From contig NZ_SOAP01000001.1 of the NCBI RefSeq assembly GCF_004364805.1, forward strand, positions 186,001-250,000: 64,000 bases of DNA, read 5' to 3'. Under the pieces are notes generated by a model. It was not told the origin of the DNA and ran no database searches. It saw nothing but the letters and a program-made list of their open reading frames with translations. This DNA comes from Pelagimonas phthalicica (lineage in GTDB: Bacteria > Pseudomonadota > Alphaproteobacteria > Rhodobacterales > Rhodobacteraceae). Of the stretch, positions 32,884 to 40,597 are shown one piece after another (position 1 is the stretch's first letter; each line of letters begins with the position of its first letter). Position numbers and translations under genes: made by a program.

Positions 32884-33679
32884 AAACATCTCGAAATCGA
32901 TCCAAGGCAAACAGGTCTTGCGCGATGTGTCCTTTAGCGTCGAGGCCGGGCAATCCCTGGCTTTGCTTGGCCCCAACGGCTCGGGCAAATCGACCTTGCT
33001 GCGCATCATCGCGGGCTTGCTGCCTGCGGATGGGGTGCATGTCACCATTGGTGGCGACCGGGTCGACAGGCTTTCACCGCGCAAACTGGCGCAACGCTTG
33101 GGTTTTGTCACCCAGGAGGCCGGGACAACCGACGCCATCGCGGTCCATGATGCGGTGAAACTCGGGCGCACACCTTGGCTTTCCTTTGCCTCCCCCTTTG
33201 GCGCAGATGACCAACGGTTGGTGGATCAGGCCATGCGCGACATGGCGATCGATACCCACCGTGACAAGCTGTTTAACGCCCTGTCAGGAGGCGAAAAACA
33301 ACGGGTGCATATTGCCCGTGTTCTAGCCCAGGCTCCGCAAGTCTTTCTGCTGGATGAACCAACCAATCACCTGGATATTCGTCACCAAATTGCAATCATC
33401 GACTGGGCCAAACACCAAGAGGCCACCGTGGCCATGGCGCTGCACGACCTCAACCACGCCTTCGCCTGTGATCGGGTTGCGGTGCTGCGAGATGGATCAC
33501 TCGAGGCTTTTGGCGAACCTGATACTGTGCTGACTGCGGATGTGGTTGGACCAATCTTTCAGGTGGCGGTCCACCAAATCCGCGCTGCGCATCTGGACCA
33601 CCCGGTTTTGACATTCGCTAAGAAAAATGGCTCTGATCAAGATCAGCCCGTTGTGGTGCCTATTTCTGCCCGCCGGTGA
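32867..33679 (+). CDS. ABC transporter ATP-binding protein (BtuD/FepC type)
   Basis: A 270-residue ATPase subunit: Walker A GPNGSGKST at about residues 37-45, signature LSGGEKQRVHIARVLAQ, Walker B VFLLDEPTNHLDIRHQ and the switch His in MALHDLNHA. DEPTNHLD is the usual form in FecE/BtuD proteins. The GTG at 32867 (VRIQVENIS) has CGGAG upstream and overlaps the permease by 17 bases, so the three genes form one translationally coupled operon. The C-terminus overlaps the convergent LuxR gene by 20 bases. Confidence 0.93.
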   Translation: MRIQVENISKSIQGKQVLRDVSFSVEAGQSLALLGPNGSGKSTLLRIIAGLLPADGVHVTIGGDRVDRLSPRKLAQRLGFVTQEAGTTDAIAVHDAVKLGRTPWLSFASPFGADDQRLVDQAMRDMAIDTHRDKLFNALSGGEKQRVHIARVLAQAPQVFLLDEPTNHLDIRHQIAIIDWAKHQEATVAMALHDLNHAFACDRVAVLRDGSLEAFGEPDTVLTADVVGPIFQVAVHQIRAAHLDHPVLTFAKKNGSDQDQPVVVPISARR

Positions 33680-34295
33680 ACTGCGACGAGTAAAAATAGG
33701 CGATGGCTTGGGTGCGGTTTTTGACTGACAGCTTCTCGTAGACATTTGACAGGTGGAATTTCACCGTATTGGTCGAAATCTGCAATTCTTTGGCCAATTC
33801 GCGATTGGACAGCCCCTTGGCCAGTGCCTCCAGCATAGCGCGCTCCTTGCGTGACAGGCTGTGGATCGGGTCCTGCTGCATTTGACGCACATCGATGAAG
33901 GGGAAGACCATTTTGCCAGCTGCCACCTCGGCGCAGGTGTCCAGCAATCCCTCAACCGCCCCCGAACGCGCAACAAATCCCGCCGCTCCGGCCTGCATCG
34001 CGAGACGTGCCATATCGCCCCCGGCATCGCCATAGACCACAAAGCGCGGGGCGTTTTCCTGTTCGCGCAGCACTTCGATCAGCTTGGCCGCGCCCAGAAC
34101 CGGCAAATGCCAATCCACCACACCAACCTGAACCGGCACCCGCATCACCGTGCCGAGAAAGCCTTCGGCCGTGGCGGATGTCGCCACCAATGAGAATCGC
34201 GGGTCGCGGTCAAACAATTCCGACATGGCCGTCAAAACCAGAGGATTGCTGTCCGCCAGCATGATGTCGATCGAGGGGCTCAATTGGTCAGGCAT
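33660..34295 (-). CDS. LuxR-family response-regulator-like transcription factor
   Basis: A 211-residue two-domain regulator. Residues ~8-130 look like a receiver domain (SIDIMLADSNPLVLTAMSEL, then GVVDWHLPVLGAAKLIEVLR), with a possible phosphoacceptor Asp in VVDWHLP. The usual Lys of the beta-5 segment is replaced in AAGFVARSG, so phosphorylation may be atypical. The C-terminal LuxR HTH (about 145-200) is LSRKERAMLEALAKGLSNRELAKELQISTNTVKFHLSNVYEKL. It diverges from the serine-cycle operon, with a palindrome and direct repeats in between, so I infer that it controls that operon. No sensor kinase is adjacent. ATG at 34295 chosen; a longer frame reaches 34331. Confidence 0.88.
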   Translation of the reverse strand: MPDQLSPSIDIMLADSNPLVLTAMSELFDRDPRFSLVATSATAEGFLGTVMRVPVQVGVVDWHLPVLGAAKLIEVLREQENAPRFVVYGDAGGDMARLAMQAGAAGFVARSGAVEGLLDTCAEVAAGKMVFPFIDVRQMQQDPIHSLSRKERAMLEALAKGLSNRELAKELQISTNTVKFHLSNVYEKLSVKNRTQAIAYFYSSQFTGGQK

Positions 34296-34319
34296 CTGTT
34301 TTCTCACAGGTATTCGCGA

Positions 34320-34400
34320 TTTCCCACCCATTTGGGTGGGGCTTTATACGGTATACAGCGGTATTCTCACACAAAAGGATAGGTAATTTCCCACCCATTT
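34320..34400. promoter_or_regulatory. Palindrome and direct repeats in the luxR/serine-cycle divergent promoter
   Basis: TTTCCCACCCATTT occurs twice in the same orientation (34320-34333 and 34387-34400). The first copy is part of an 18-bp perfect palindrome, CCCACCCA-TT-TGGGTGGG (34323-34340). Between them is an AT-richer stretch with TTATACGGTATAC. This arrangement suggests a high- and a low-affinity operator, 67 bases apart, for the divergent LuxR-type regulator. Confidence 0.55.
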
Positions 34401-34527
34401 AGATACCCAAAAGCAGTCGTAAGTTACGTTGCGCCACATGACAAGCTTCGGTTTTCCTACCCGTCAACATGAGGAGCGGCCCGGCCCGCCCCCCAAGACA
34501 CGCCCCCAAGGGCAGGAGGAGACCAAC

Positions 34528-35769
34528 ATGACCATGCCGATTTACCCACAATTGGAAATCAGCGAGACCCTGGCCGCTGGCCCCGGACCGGGCAATACCG
34601 ATGCCCGCGTCCTGGCCGCGTTTTCTCGCGTAGGGATGGCCGATCACATGCAGGATGACGTCTTACGCGGCATGATCGAATGCAAGCATATGCTGCGTCG
34701 CCTTTGGGGCACCCAGAACACCCATACCTTTGCTGTTGCGGGCACTGGTTGGAGCGGGTTGGACACAATGTTTTCCGCCGTCATGCCAGGCGACACGGTT
34801 GTTGCCTTTGTGAATGGCACCTTTTCGGGCATCGATGCCAAGACCCTGAACATCAAGGCCGCCACAGCAGCGGAACATGCGGCCAACCCGCTCGACCCGC
34901 AGGCGGCTTCGGTCACCACCGTTGAGATTCCACATGGCCAATCGATCAGTGGCGAGGTGATTGAAACCGCTCTGGCCAGGCACAAACCCAAATGGGCCTT
35001 TATGGCGCATTGGGAAACCGGGTCGGGCCGCATCAATGATCTGCAGGGCTTTTCGGATGCCTGCTCACGTCACGGAGCCATGGGTCTGATCGATGCAGTC
35101 TCCTCTCTTGGAGTCGAAGAATTCGCCATCGACGATTACCCGGGTGTTGCCGGTTGGGCCTCTTGCCCGCAAAAGGGTCTGTGCTGCCTGCCGCTCACCT
35201 ATGCCCCGGTCAGTTTCACTGATGCCTATATCGAGGCGCTCAAGACCCGCGGGGCTTATAGCTATGTGCACAACCCGATCTTTGAGGCGCGCCATTGGGG
35301 CATTGTGAATGGTCAGGACGTCGACAAAGGCAGCTATCATCGCACCCATTCCGCCTATGCTGTGTCAGCCTTCCACGAAAGCCTGCGCTTGGCGCTGCAA
35401 GACGGACTGGCCAAGCGCGCCCATTCCTACCGCACCCACGAAGCCGTGCTGCGCGAGGCCTTGACCGCCATGGGCTGCGAAGTGACCTCGAACATGACCA
35501 GCCTTGTGGTGCTGAACCTGCCCCCGGCCCTTGCCGGACGCGAAATGGAGCTGGTGCAGAACTGCCGTGCGCAGGGGTTTGGCATCTGGCCCACCCTGTC
35601 TGAGCCGGTTCAGGTGCGTATCGGCATTCTCAACCTGTTGGATCGCGGCGTGATCAGCAAGATCGTTCACCTCTTTGCCGATGCAATGCGCGACCTCGGG
35701 GCCGAGGTAGATGGTGCCAGCATCGCTGCCATTCTGGACACCCGCTATGGCACCAGTGTTGCCGCCTAG
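34528..35769 (+). CDS. sga: Serine--glyoxylate aminotransferase (class V)
   Basis: A 413-residue class V PLP aminotransferase. In the serine cycle it transfers the amino group of serine to glyoxylate, giving hydroxypyruvate and glycine. The family start [21 protein letters not shown] is followed by [21 protein letters not shown]. The PLP Asp is in [10 protein letters not shown] and the Schiff-base Lys in [11 protein letters not shown], matching the SQKGL pattern of these enzymes. The ATG at 34528 has AGGAGG eight bases upstream; a longer frame from 34429 is not supported. It is first gene of the operon with mtkA, mtkB, hydroxypyruvate reductase and malyl-CoA lyase, which fixes the annotation. 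The related alanine/aspartate-glyoxylate transaminases differ in partner substrate only. Confidence 0.9.
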   Translation: MTMPIYPQLEISETLAAGPGPGNTDARVLAAFSRVGMADHMQDDVLRGMIECKHMLRRLWGTQNTHTFAVAGTGWSGLDTMFSAVMPGDTVVAFVNGTFSGIDAKTLNIKAATAAEHAANPLDPQAASVTTVEIPHGQSISGEVIETALARHKPKWAFMAHWETGSGRINDLQGFSDACSRHGAMGLIDAVSSLGVEEFAIDDYPGVAGWASCPQKGLCCLPLTYAPVSFTDAYIEALKTRGAYSYVHNPIFEARHWGIVNGQDVDKGSYHRTHSAYAVSAFHESLRLALQDGLAKRAHSYRTHEAVLREALTAMGCEVTSNMTSLVVLNLPPALAGREMELVQNCRAQGFGIWPTLSEPVQVRIGILNLLDRGVISKIVHLFADAMRDLGAEVDGASIAAILDTRYGTSVAA

Positions 35770-35840
35770 GCTCTGAAACAGGCCCCTTTGAGGAGAATGG
35801 GGCCGTCGAAACAAACGGACCATTGAGGGAGGAGAACCCG

Positions 35841-37040
35841 ATGGACATTCATGAGTATCAAGCCAAGGAAATCTTGGCCAATTTTGGTGTGGACGTGCCC
35901 CCTGGCGGATTGGCCTATAGCCCGGAACAGGCGGCCTATCGCGCCCGCGAATTGGGCGGCGACAAATGGATCGTCAAGGCTCAGGTCCATGCCGGTGGCC
36001 GTGGCAAGGCGGGCGGCGTCAAGCTTTGCGACAGTGAAAACGACATGTACGAGGCCTGCGATGCCATGTTTGGCCGCAAGCTCGTCACCCATCAAACCGG
36101 CCCCGAAGGCAAAGGCATCTACCGAGTCTATGTGGAAAGCGCCGTGCAGATTGATCGCGAGATCTATCTTGGCTTTGTGCTCGACCGCTCCAGTCAGCGC
36201 GTGATGATCGTTGCCTCATCCGAAGGCGGGATGGAGATCGAAGAGATCTCGGAACAGCGCCCCGACAGCATTGTGAGGTCCATCGTTGAACCAGCCGTTG
36301 GTCTGCAAGAATTCCAGGCGCGTGAAATCGCCTTCAAACTGGGGCTCGAAGCGGGGCTGGTGCAGCATATGGTGCGCACGCTTCAGGGCTGTTACGCCGC
36401 TTTCTCCGAGCTGGACGCCACAATGGTTGAAATCAACCCGCTGGTGATCACCGGCGACAATCGGGTGCTGGCGCTGGACGCCAAGATGAGTTTTGACGAC
36501 AACGCCCTGTTTCGCCACCCGCAAATCGCCGAGCTGCGCGACAAAAGCCAGGAAGACCCGCGCGAAAGCCGCGCCGCAGATCGCGGCCTGTCTTATGTCG
36601 GGCTGGACGGCAATATCGGCTGCATCGTCAATGGCGCGGGCCTGGCCATGGCGACCATGGACACGATCAAGCTGGCGGGGGGTGAACCGGCCAACTTCCT
36701 CGACATTGGCGGCGGGGCCTCTCCTGAACGGGTTGCCAAGGCGTTTCGCCTGGTTCTGTCGGACCAGAATGTTCAGGCGATCCTTGTCAACATCTTCGCC
36801 GGGATCAACCGCTGCGATTGGGTGGCAGAAGGCGTGGTTCTGGCCCTGAAAGAGCTGGATATCGATATTCCCGTCGTGGTTCGCCTTGCGGGGACAAATG
36901 TCGAAGAGGGCCAAAAGATCCTCGCCCAATCCGGTCTGCCAATCATCCGCGCCACCACCCTGATGGAAGCCGCCGAGCGCGCCGTGGGTGCCTGGCAAAA
37001 CGACTTGACCCAAGCCACCAGAATGATGGCCCTGAAATGA
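35841..37040 (+). CDS. mtkA: Malate--CoA ligase (malate thiokinase) beta subunit
   Basis: A 399-residue ATP-grasp protein homologous to succinyl-CoA ligase beta (SucC). It starts [20 protein letters not shown] and has [55 protein letters not shown] and [21 protein letters not shown] recall MtkA of Methylobacterium matching closely over the long blocks [23 protein letters not shown] and NFLD.GGGASP. The context (sga, hydroxypyruvate reductase, mcl) makes malate rather than succinate the substrate. It forms the alpha2-beta2-type complex with MtkB and makes malyl-CoA from malate, CoA and ATP. The stop overlaps the mtkB start (ATGA). Confidence 0.92.
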   Translation: MDIHEYQAKEILANFGVDVPPGGLAYSPEQAAYRARELGGDKWIVKAQVHAGGRGKAGGVKLCDSENDMYEACDAMFGRKLVTHQTGPEGKGIYRVYVESAVQIDREIYLGFVLDRSSQRVMIVASSEGGMEIEEISEQRPDSIVRSIVEPAVGLQEFQAREIAFKLGLEAGLVQHMVRTLQGCYAAFSELDATMVEINPLVITGDNRVLALDAKMSFDDNALFRHPQIAELRDKSQEDPRESRAADRGLSYVGLDGNIGCIVNGAGLAMATMDTIKLAGGEPANFLDIGGGASPERVAKAFRLVLSDQNVQAILVNIFAGINRCDWVAEGVVLALKELDIDIPVVVRLAGTNVEEGQKILAQSGLPIIRATTLMEAAERAVGAWQNDLTQATRMMALK

Positions 37041-37924
37041 GCATTCTTCTAGATCGTGAAAGCCGCGTCATTGTTCAGGGGATCACGGGCCGCATGGCAC
37101 GGTTCCATACCAAGGACATGATCAAATACGGCACCAATGTTGTCGGTGGCGTCGTGCCCGGCAAAGGTGGCGAAACCGTCGAGGGCGTGCCGGTGTTCAA
37201 CACGGTGAAAGAGGCGGTTGCCGCCACCGGGGCCGATGCGTCGTTGGTCTTTGTACCACCGCCCTTTGCCGCTGACAGCATCATGGAGGCGGCGGATGCG
37301 GGCATTCGGTATTGCGTCTGCATCACTGATGGCATCCCGGCCCAGGACATGATCCGGGTCAAGCGCTACATGTATCGCTACCCCAAGGACAAGCGCATGG
37401 TCCTGACCGGGCCAAACTGCGCGGGCACGATCTCACCCGGCAAGGCGTTGCTTGGCATTATGCCCGGCCATATCTATCTACCCGGCCATGTTGGCATCAT
37501 TGGGCGATCCGGCACGCTGGGTTATGAAGCGGCGGCACAGCTCAAGGAACGGGGCATCGGCGTCTCGACCTCGGTCGGCATTGGTGGCGACCCAATCAAC
37601 GGTTCCAGCTTCCGCGACATTCTCGAACGCTTTGAACAAGACGAAGACACCCATGTCATCGCGATGATCGGCGAAATCGGAGGCCCGCAAGAGGCCGAAG
37701 CCGCTGCTTTTATCTCTGACCACATCACCAAACCGGTGATCGCCTATGTGGCCGGTCTCACCGCGCCCAAGGGCCGGACTATGGGCCATGCCGGCGCGAT
37801 CATCTCTGCCTTTGGCGAGAGTGCGTCGGAAAAAGTGGAAATTTTGTCGGCTGCCGGTGTCACCGTCGCTGAAAACCCGGCAGTAATTGGAGAAACAATC
37901 GCTCGTGTGATGGAGGCCGCGTGA
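37037..37924 (+). CDS. mtkB: Malate--CoA ligase (malate thiokinase) alpha subunit
   Basis: A 295-residue SucD-like subunit. The CoA-binding Rossmann domain is at the N-terminus ([27 protein letters not shown]-type segment, [18 protein letters not shown]). The phosphorylated His is in [15 protein letters not shown] at about residue 250. [17 protein letters not shown] and [12 protein letters not shown] are the usual ligase motifs. The ATG at 37037 overlaps the mtkA stop by four bases, so the subunits are translationally coupled. Its own stop overlaps the next gene's start by one base. Confidence 0.92.
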   Translation: MSILLDRESRVIVQGITGRMARFHTKDMIKYGTNVVGGVVPGKGGETVEGVPVFNTVKEAVAATGADASLVFVPPPFAADSIMEAADAGIRYCVCITDGIPAQDMIRVKRYMYRYPKDKRMVLTGPNCAGTISPGKALLGIMPGHIYLPGHVGIIGRSGTLGYEAAAQLKERGIGVSTSVGIGGDPINGSSFRDILERFEQDEDTHVIAMIGEIGGPQEAEAAAFISDHITKPVIAYVAGLTAPKGRTMGHAGAIISAFGESASEKVEILSAAGVTVAENPAVIGETIARVMEAA

Positions 37925-38895
37925 TGGTCAAACCTTCCGTTTTTGTCACCCGCCGCTGGCCCGCAGCCGTCGAGGCCAAGCTGGCGGAAACCTATGATCT
38001 GCAACTCAACACCGGTGACATCCCCCTGTCACCGGCCGAGTTGCGCGAGACCTTGGGCAAATACGATGCCGTATTGCCCACGGTGACGGACAGGTTCACC
38101 GCCGAAGCGCTGGACGTAAAAGGCGCGCAAACGCGTATCCTGGGCAATTACGGCGTTGGCTACAGCCATATCTGCGAGGCTTCGGCTCGCGATCTCGGTC
38201 TGACCGTCACCAACACGCCCGACGTTCTGTCTGAATGTACCGCTGATATCGCCATGACGCTGCTGCTTATGGTGGCCCGGCGCGCGGGCGAAGGCGAACG
38301 CGAGCTGCGCGCGGGCAATTGGACCGGCTGGCGTCCCACCCATCTGATCGGCACCAAGGTTTCGGGCAAGGTGTTGGGCATCATCGGCTATGGTCGCATC
38401 GGGCAGGAAATGGCACGGCGCGCCCATCATGGCTTTGGCATGCAGGTGGTGGTTCATAACCGCTCGCCCATCGCGCCCGAGGTACTGGCACGCAACAACG
38501 CCACCCAGGTCGACTCGATCGATACGCTTTTGCCGATGTGCGATTTTGTGTCCCTGCATTGCCCTGGCGGTGCCCCGAACCGCCATCTGATCAACTCTCG
38601 TCGGCTCGACCTGATGAAACCAGACGCTTTTTTGATCAACACCGCCCGTGGCGAAGTGATCGACGAATGGGCCCTGACGCAATCCTTGATGTATGGGCTG
38701 ATTGGCGGGGCGGCGCTGGATGTGTTTGACGGCGAACCGCGTATCAATCCGGACCTGATGCAATGCGACAACCTTGTGATGTTGCCCCATCTTGGCAGCG
38801 CCACCAAGGAAGCGCGCGAGGCCATGGGGTTCCGGGTGCTCGACAACCTGTCCGACTTCTTTGCGGGCCGTGATCCCCGTGACCGGGTGATCTGA
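37924..38895 (+). CDS. D-2-hydroxyacid dehydrogenase, hydroxypyruvate/glyoxylate reductase
   Basis: A 323-residue NAD(P)-dependent D-isomer-specific dehydrogenase. The NAD-binding motif is LGIIGYGRIGQEMARRA at about residue 148. Catalytic Arg is in LINTARGEVIDEWAL, Glu in FDGEPRINPDL and His in MLPHLGSATKEAR. In the serine cycle it reduces hydroxypyruvate to glycerate, and many of these enzymes also reduce glyoxylate. The operon position between mtkB and malyl-CoA lyase supports an HprA role. ATG at 37924 shares one base with the mtkB stop; an in-frame GTG three bases earlier is possible. Confidence 0.9.
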   Translation: MVKPSVFVTRRWPAAVEAKLAETYDLQLNTGDIPLSPAELRETLGKYDAVLPTVTDRFTAEALDVKGAQTRILGNYGVGYSHICEASARDLGLTVTNTPDVLSECTADIAMTLLLMVARRAGEGERELRAGNWTGWRPTHLIGTKVSGKVLGIIGYGRIGQEMARRAHHGFGMQVVVHNRSPIAPEVLARNNATQVDSIDTLLPMCDFVSLHCPGGAPNRHLINSRRLDLMKPDAFLINTARGEVIDEWALTQSLMYGLIGGAALDVFDGEPRINPDLMQCDNLVMLPHLGSATKEAREAMGFRVLDNLSDFFAGRDPRDRVI

Positions 38896-39011
38896 CCCGC
38901 GGGGCCTGCCCCCTTCTCTTCGTCTTGACCGAACCCGGCGAAACGCATCGCCGGGCACACTCCCGCTTTGCCTTTCGCCCCCCTCCTCACTTGACCAAAG
39001 GACCACCTACC

Positions 39012-39989
39012 ATGTCATTTTTCCCGATTGATCAGGCCCCTTCCCGCATCAACCGCTCCGAACTCGCGGTGCCTGGCAGCCAACCCGGCATGTTCGAAAA
39101 AGCCGCGCAGTCCGATGTGGACGTGATCTTTCTCGATCTCGAAGACGCGGTGGCCCCGGATAAAAAGGAACAGGCGCGCAAGAATATCATTGCAGCGTTG
39201 AACGACATTGATTGGGGCACCAAGACAATGTCGGTGCGCATCAACGGGCTCGACACCCATTACATGTATCGCGACGTGGTCGATGTGGTGGAACAGGCGG
39301 GCGAACGCCTCGACTTGATCATGATCCCCAAGGTCGGCACCGCTGCCGATGTCTACGCCGTCGATATGATGGTCACCCAGATCGAAGACGCCATGGGCCT
39401 GAAAAAGCGTATCGGCTTTGAGCATATTATCGAAACCGCGCTGGGAATGCAGAATGTCTCTGAGATCGCCGCCGCCTCCAAACGCAATGAGAGCCTGCAT
39501 TTCGGCGTTGCCGATTACGCCGCCTCCACCCGCGCCCGCACCACCATCATTGGCGGTGTGAATCCGGATTACTCGGTGCTGACCGACCCAATTGACGACG
39601 GTGCGCGCATGACCCATTGGGGCGACATGTGGCACTATGCCTTGGCCCGAATGGTGGTTGCCGCCCGCGCCAACGGCCTGCGCCCCATCGATGGGCCATT
39701 CGGCGATTTCCAGGACCCCGAAGGTTACAAAGCCGCCGCAAAACGCGCCGCCGTTCTGGGGTGCGAGGGCAAATGGGCCATCCATCCAAGCCAGATCGCC
39801 CTGGCCAACGAAGTCATGTCCCCCTCTGACGCCGAGGTCACCAAAGCCCAGCGCATCCTCACCGCCATGACCGAGGCCGAAGCCGCCGGCAAAGGCGCTG
39901 TGTCGCTGGATGGTCGCTTGATCGACTATGCCTCGATCCGTCAGGCCGAAGTGCTGGTCGAAAAAGCCCGCCAGATCGCTGGCAGTTAA
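39012..39989 (+). CDS. mcl: L-malyl-CoA/beta-methylmalyl-CoA lyase
   Basis: A 325-residue CitE/HpcH-fold lyase. It starts with INRSELAVPGSQPGMFEKAAQ and has the metal and catalytic signatures DVIFLDLEDAVAPDKKEQAR, VRINGLDTHYMYRD and LDLIMIPKVGTAADVYAVD. FGVADYAASTRARTT and GKWAIHPSQIALAN complete the family. Mcl1 proteins cleave malyl-CoA to acetyl-CoA and glyoxylate, closing the serine cycle. In roseobacters and Rhodobacter they also act in the ethylmalonyl-CoA pathway. ATG at 39012 chosen; the upstream 120 bases are non-coding. It ends the operon, with a short stem-loop (arms GGCCGGGA / TCCCGGCC, 39999-40027) after the stop. Confidence 0.93.
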   Translation: MSFFPIDQAPSRINRSELAVPGSQPGMFEKAAQSDVDVIFLDLEDAVAPDKKEQARKNIIAALNDIDWGTKTMSVRINGLDTHYMYRDVVDVVEQAGERLDLIMIPKVGTAADVYAVDMMVTQIEDAMGLKKRIGFEHIIETALGMQNVSEIAAASKRNESLHFGVADYAASTRARTTIIGGVNPDYSVLTDPIDDGARMTHWGDMWHYALARMVVAARANGLRPIDGPFGDFQDPEGYKAAAKRAAVLGCEGKWAIHPSQIALANEVMSPSDAEVTKAQRILTAMTEAEAAGKGAVSLDGRLIDYASIRQAEVLVEKARQIAGS

Positions 39990-39998
39990 AGCGTTTCA

Positions 39999-40027
39999 GG
40001 CCGGGACAGCATTCCAACCTCCCGGCC
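39999..40027 (+). terminator. Hairpin after the malyl-CoA lyase gene
   Basis: An 8-bp perfect stem (GGCCGGGA 39999-40006, TCCCGGCC 40020-40027), followed by CTTTC, ten bases after the stop. A probable terminator for the serine-cycle operon, though with a weak T-run. Confidence 0.6.
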
Positions 40028-40121
40028 CTTTCGAAATTTGGCAGAACCACCCCTTCCGGTGCTGCTAGGGCCTGTGAACAATCAGTATAGATCATCAGTT
40101 TCAGTCCAAAATTGCTCAGTT

Positions 40122-40390
40122 CTAGGGTCAGGACCCATTAATTTGACGTCACTGGCGCAGGAAGGGCAATAAAGCAGAGGTTTTGGACGCGCAGGAACTG
40201 GCGGGGGCAATTGCAAGCGGTCAAAGCCGCTGCTTTGCAGCGCTTCCTGCGTCTGCAAGATTTGGTTGGTCTTGCCCCTGAGCTGCGTTACATCACCTTG
40301 AAATACAACCAGTATTTCTGCGGAGACGTGCCTTGTCAGGACCAAGATCAACCAAACCAGTGGCGTTAAATTAATGGGTCCTGACCCTAG
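40122..40390. mobile_element. 269-bp MITE-like element with 34-bp terminal inverted repeats
   Basis: Left end 40122-40155 and right end 40357-40390 are inverted copies, identical at 32 of 34 positions. They start CTAGGGTCAGGACCC and read ATTAATTT further in. If the flanking TA dinucleotides are the target duplication, the element proper is GGGTCAGGACCC to its mirror, as expected for IS630/Tc1-mariner-type insertion. It is too short for a transposase, and the interior shows no ORF that I recognise, so it would be mobilised in trans. It lies in the non-coding gap after the malyl-CoA lyase gene. Confidence 0.75.
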
Positions 40391-40597
40391 GCATTTGAGC
40401 GTGGCACTAGCGGGCTAGTGTGAGCGAAAATAACGACGAAATGGGCAATTTTGGCGAAACAGCGGAGCTGCGCGGCCCATTTTGCCTTTGCATCCGTCAA
40501 TTTGCCGGAAGGCCCGGGCAAATCCCGGCGGAATGCAAATTGTTCCCGTGCAACACCCCCGTCAATCTGCATCAAAAGATCAATTCAGGAGAGTGCC
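40391..40597 (+). other. Non-coding leader before the TPP-dependent enzyme gene
   Basis: About 200 bases from the MITE right end to the next start. It must contain the promoter of the TPP enzyme gene, unless transcription reads through from further upstream. I see no convincing -35/-10 pair, riboswitch fold or small ORF, only a GC-rich run near 40505-40535. Confidence 0.4.

Noticed and set aside
40082-40351. 89-codon minus-strand frame running through the MITE-like element
   Set aside because: It begins inside the element and ends beyond its left end. It carries no transposase motif and is probably an incidental frame.
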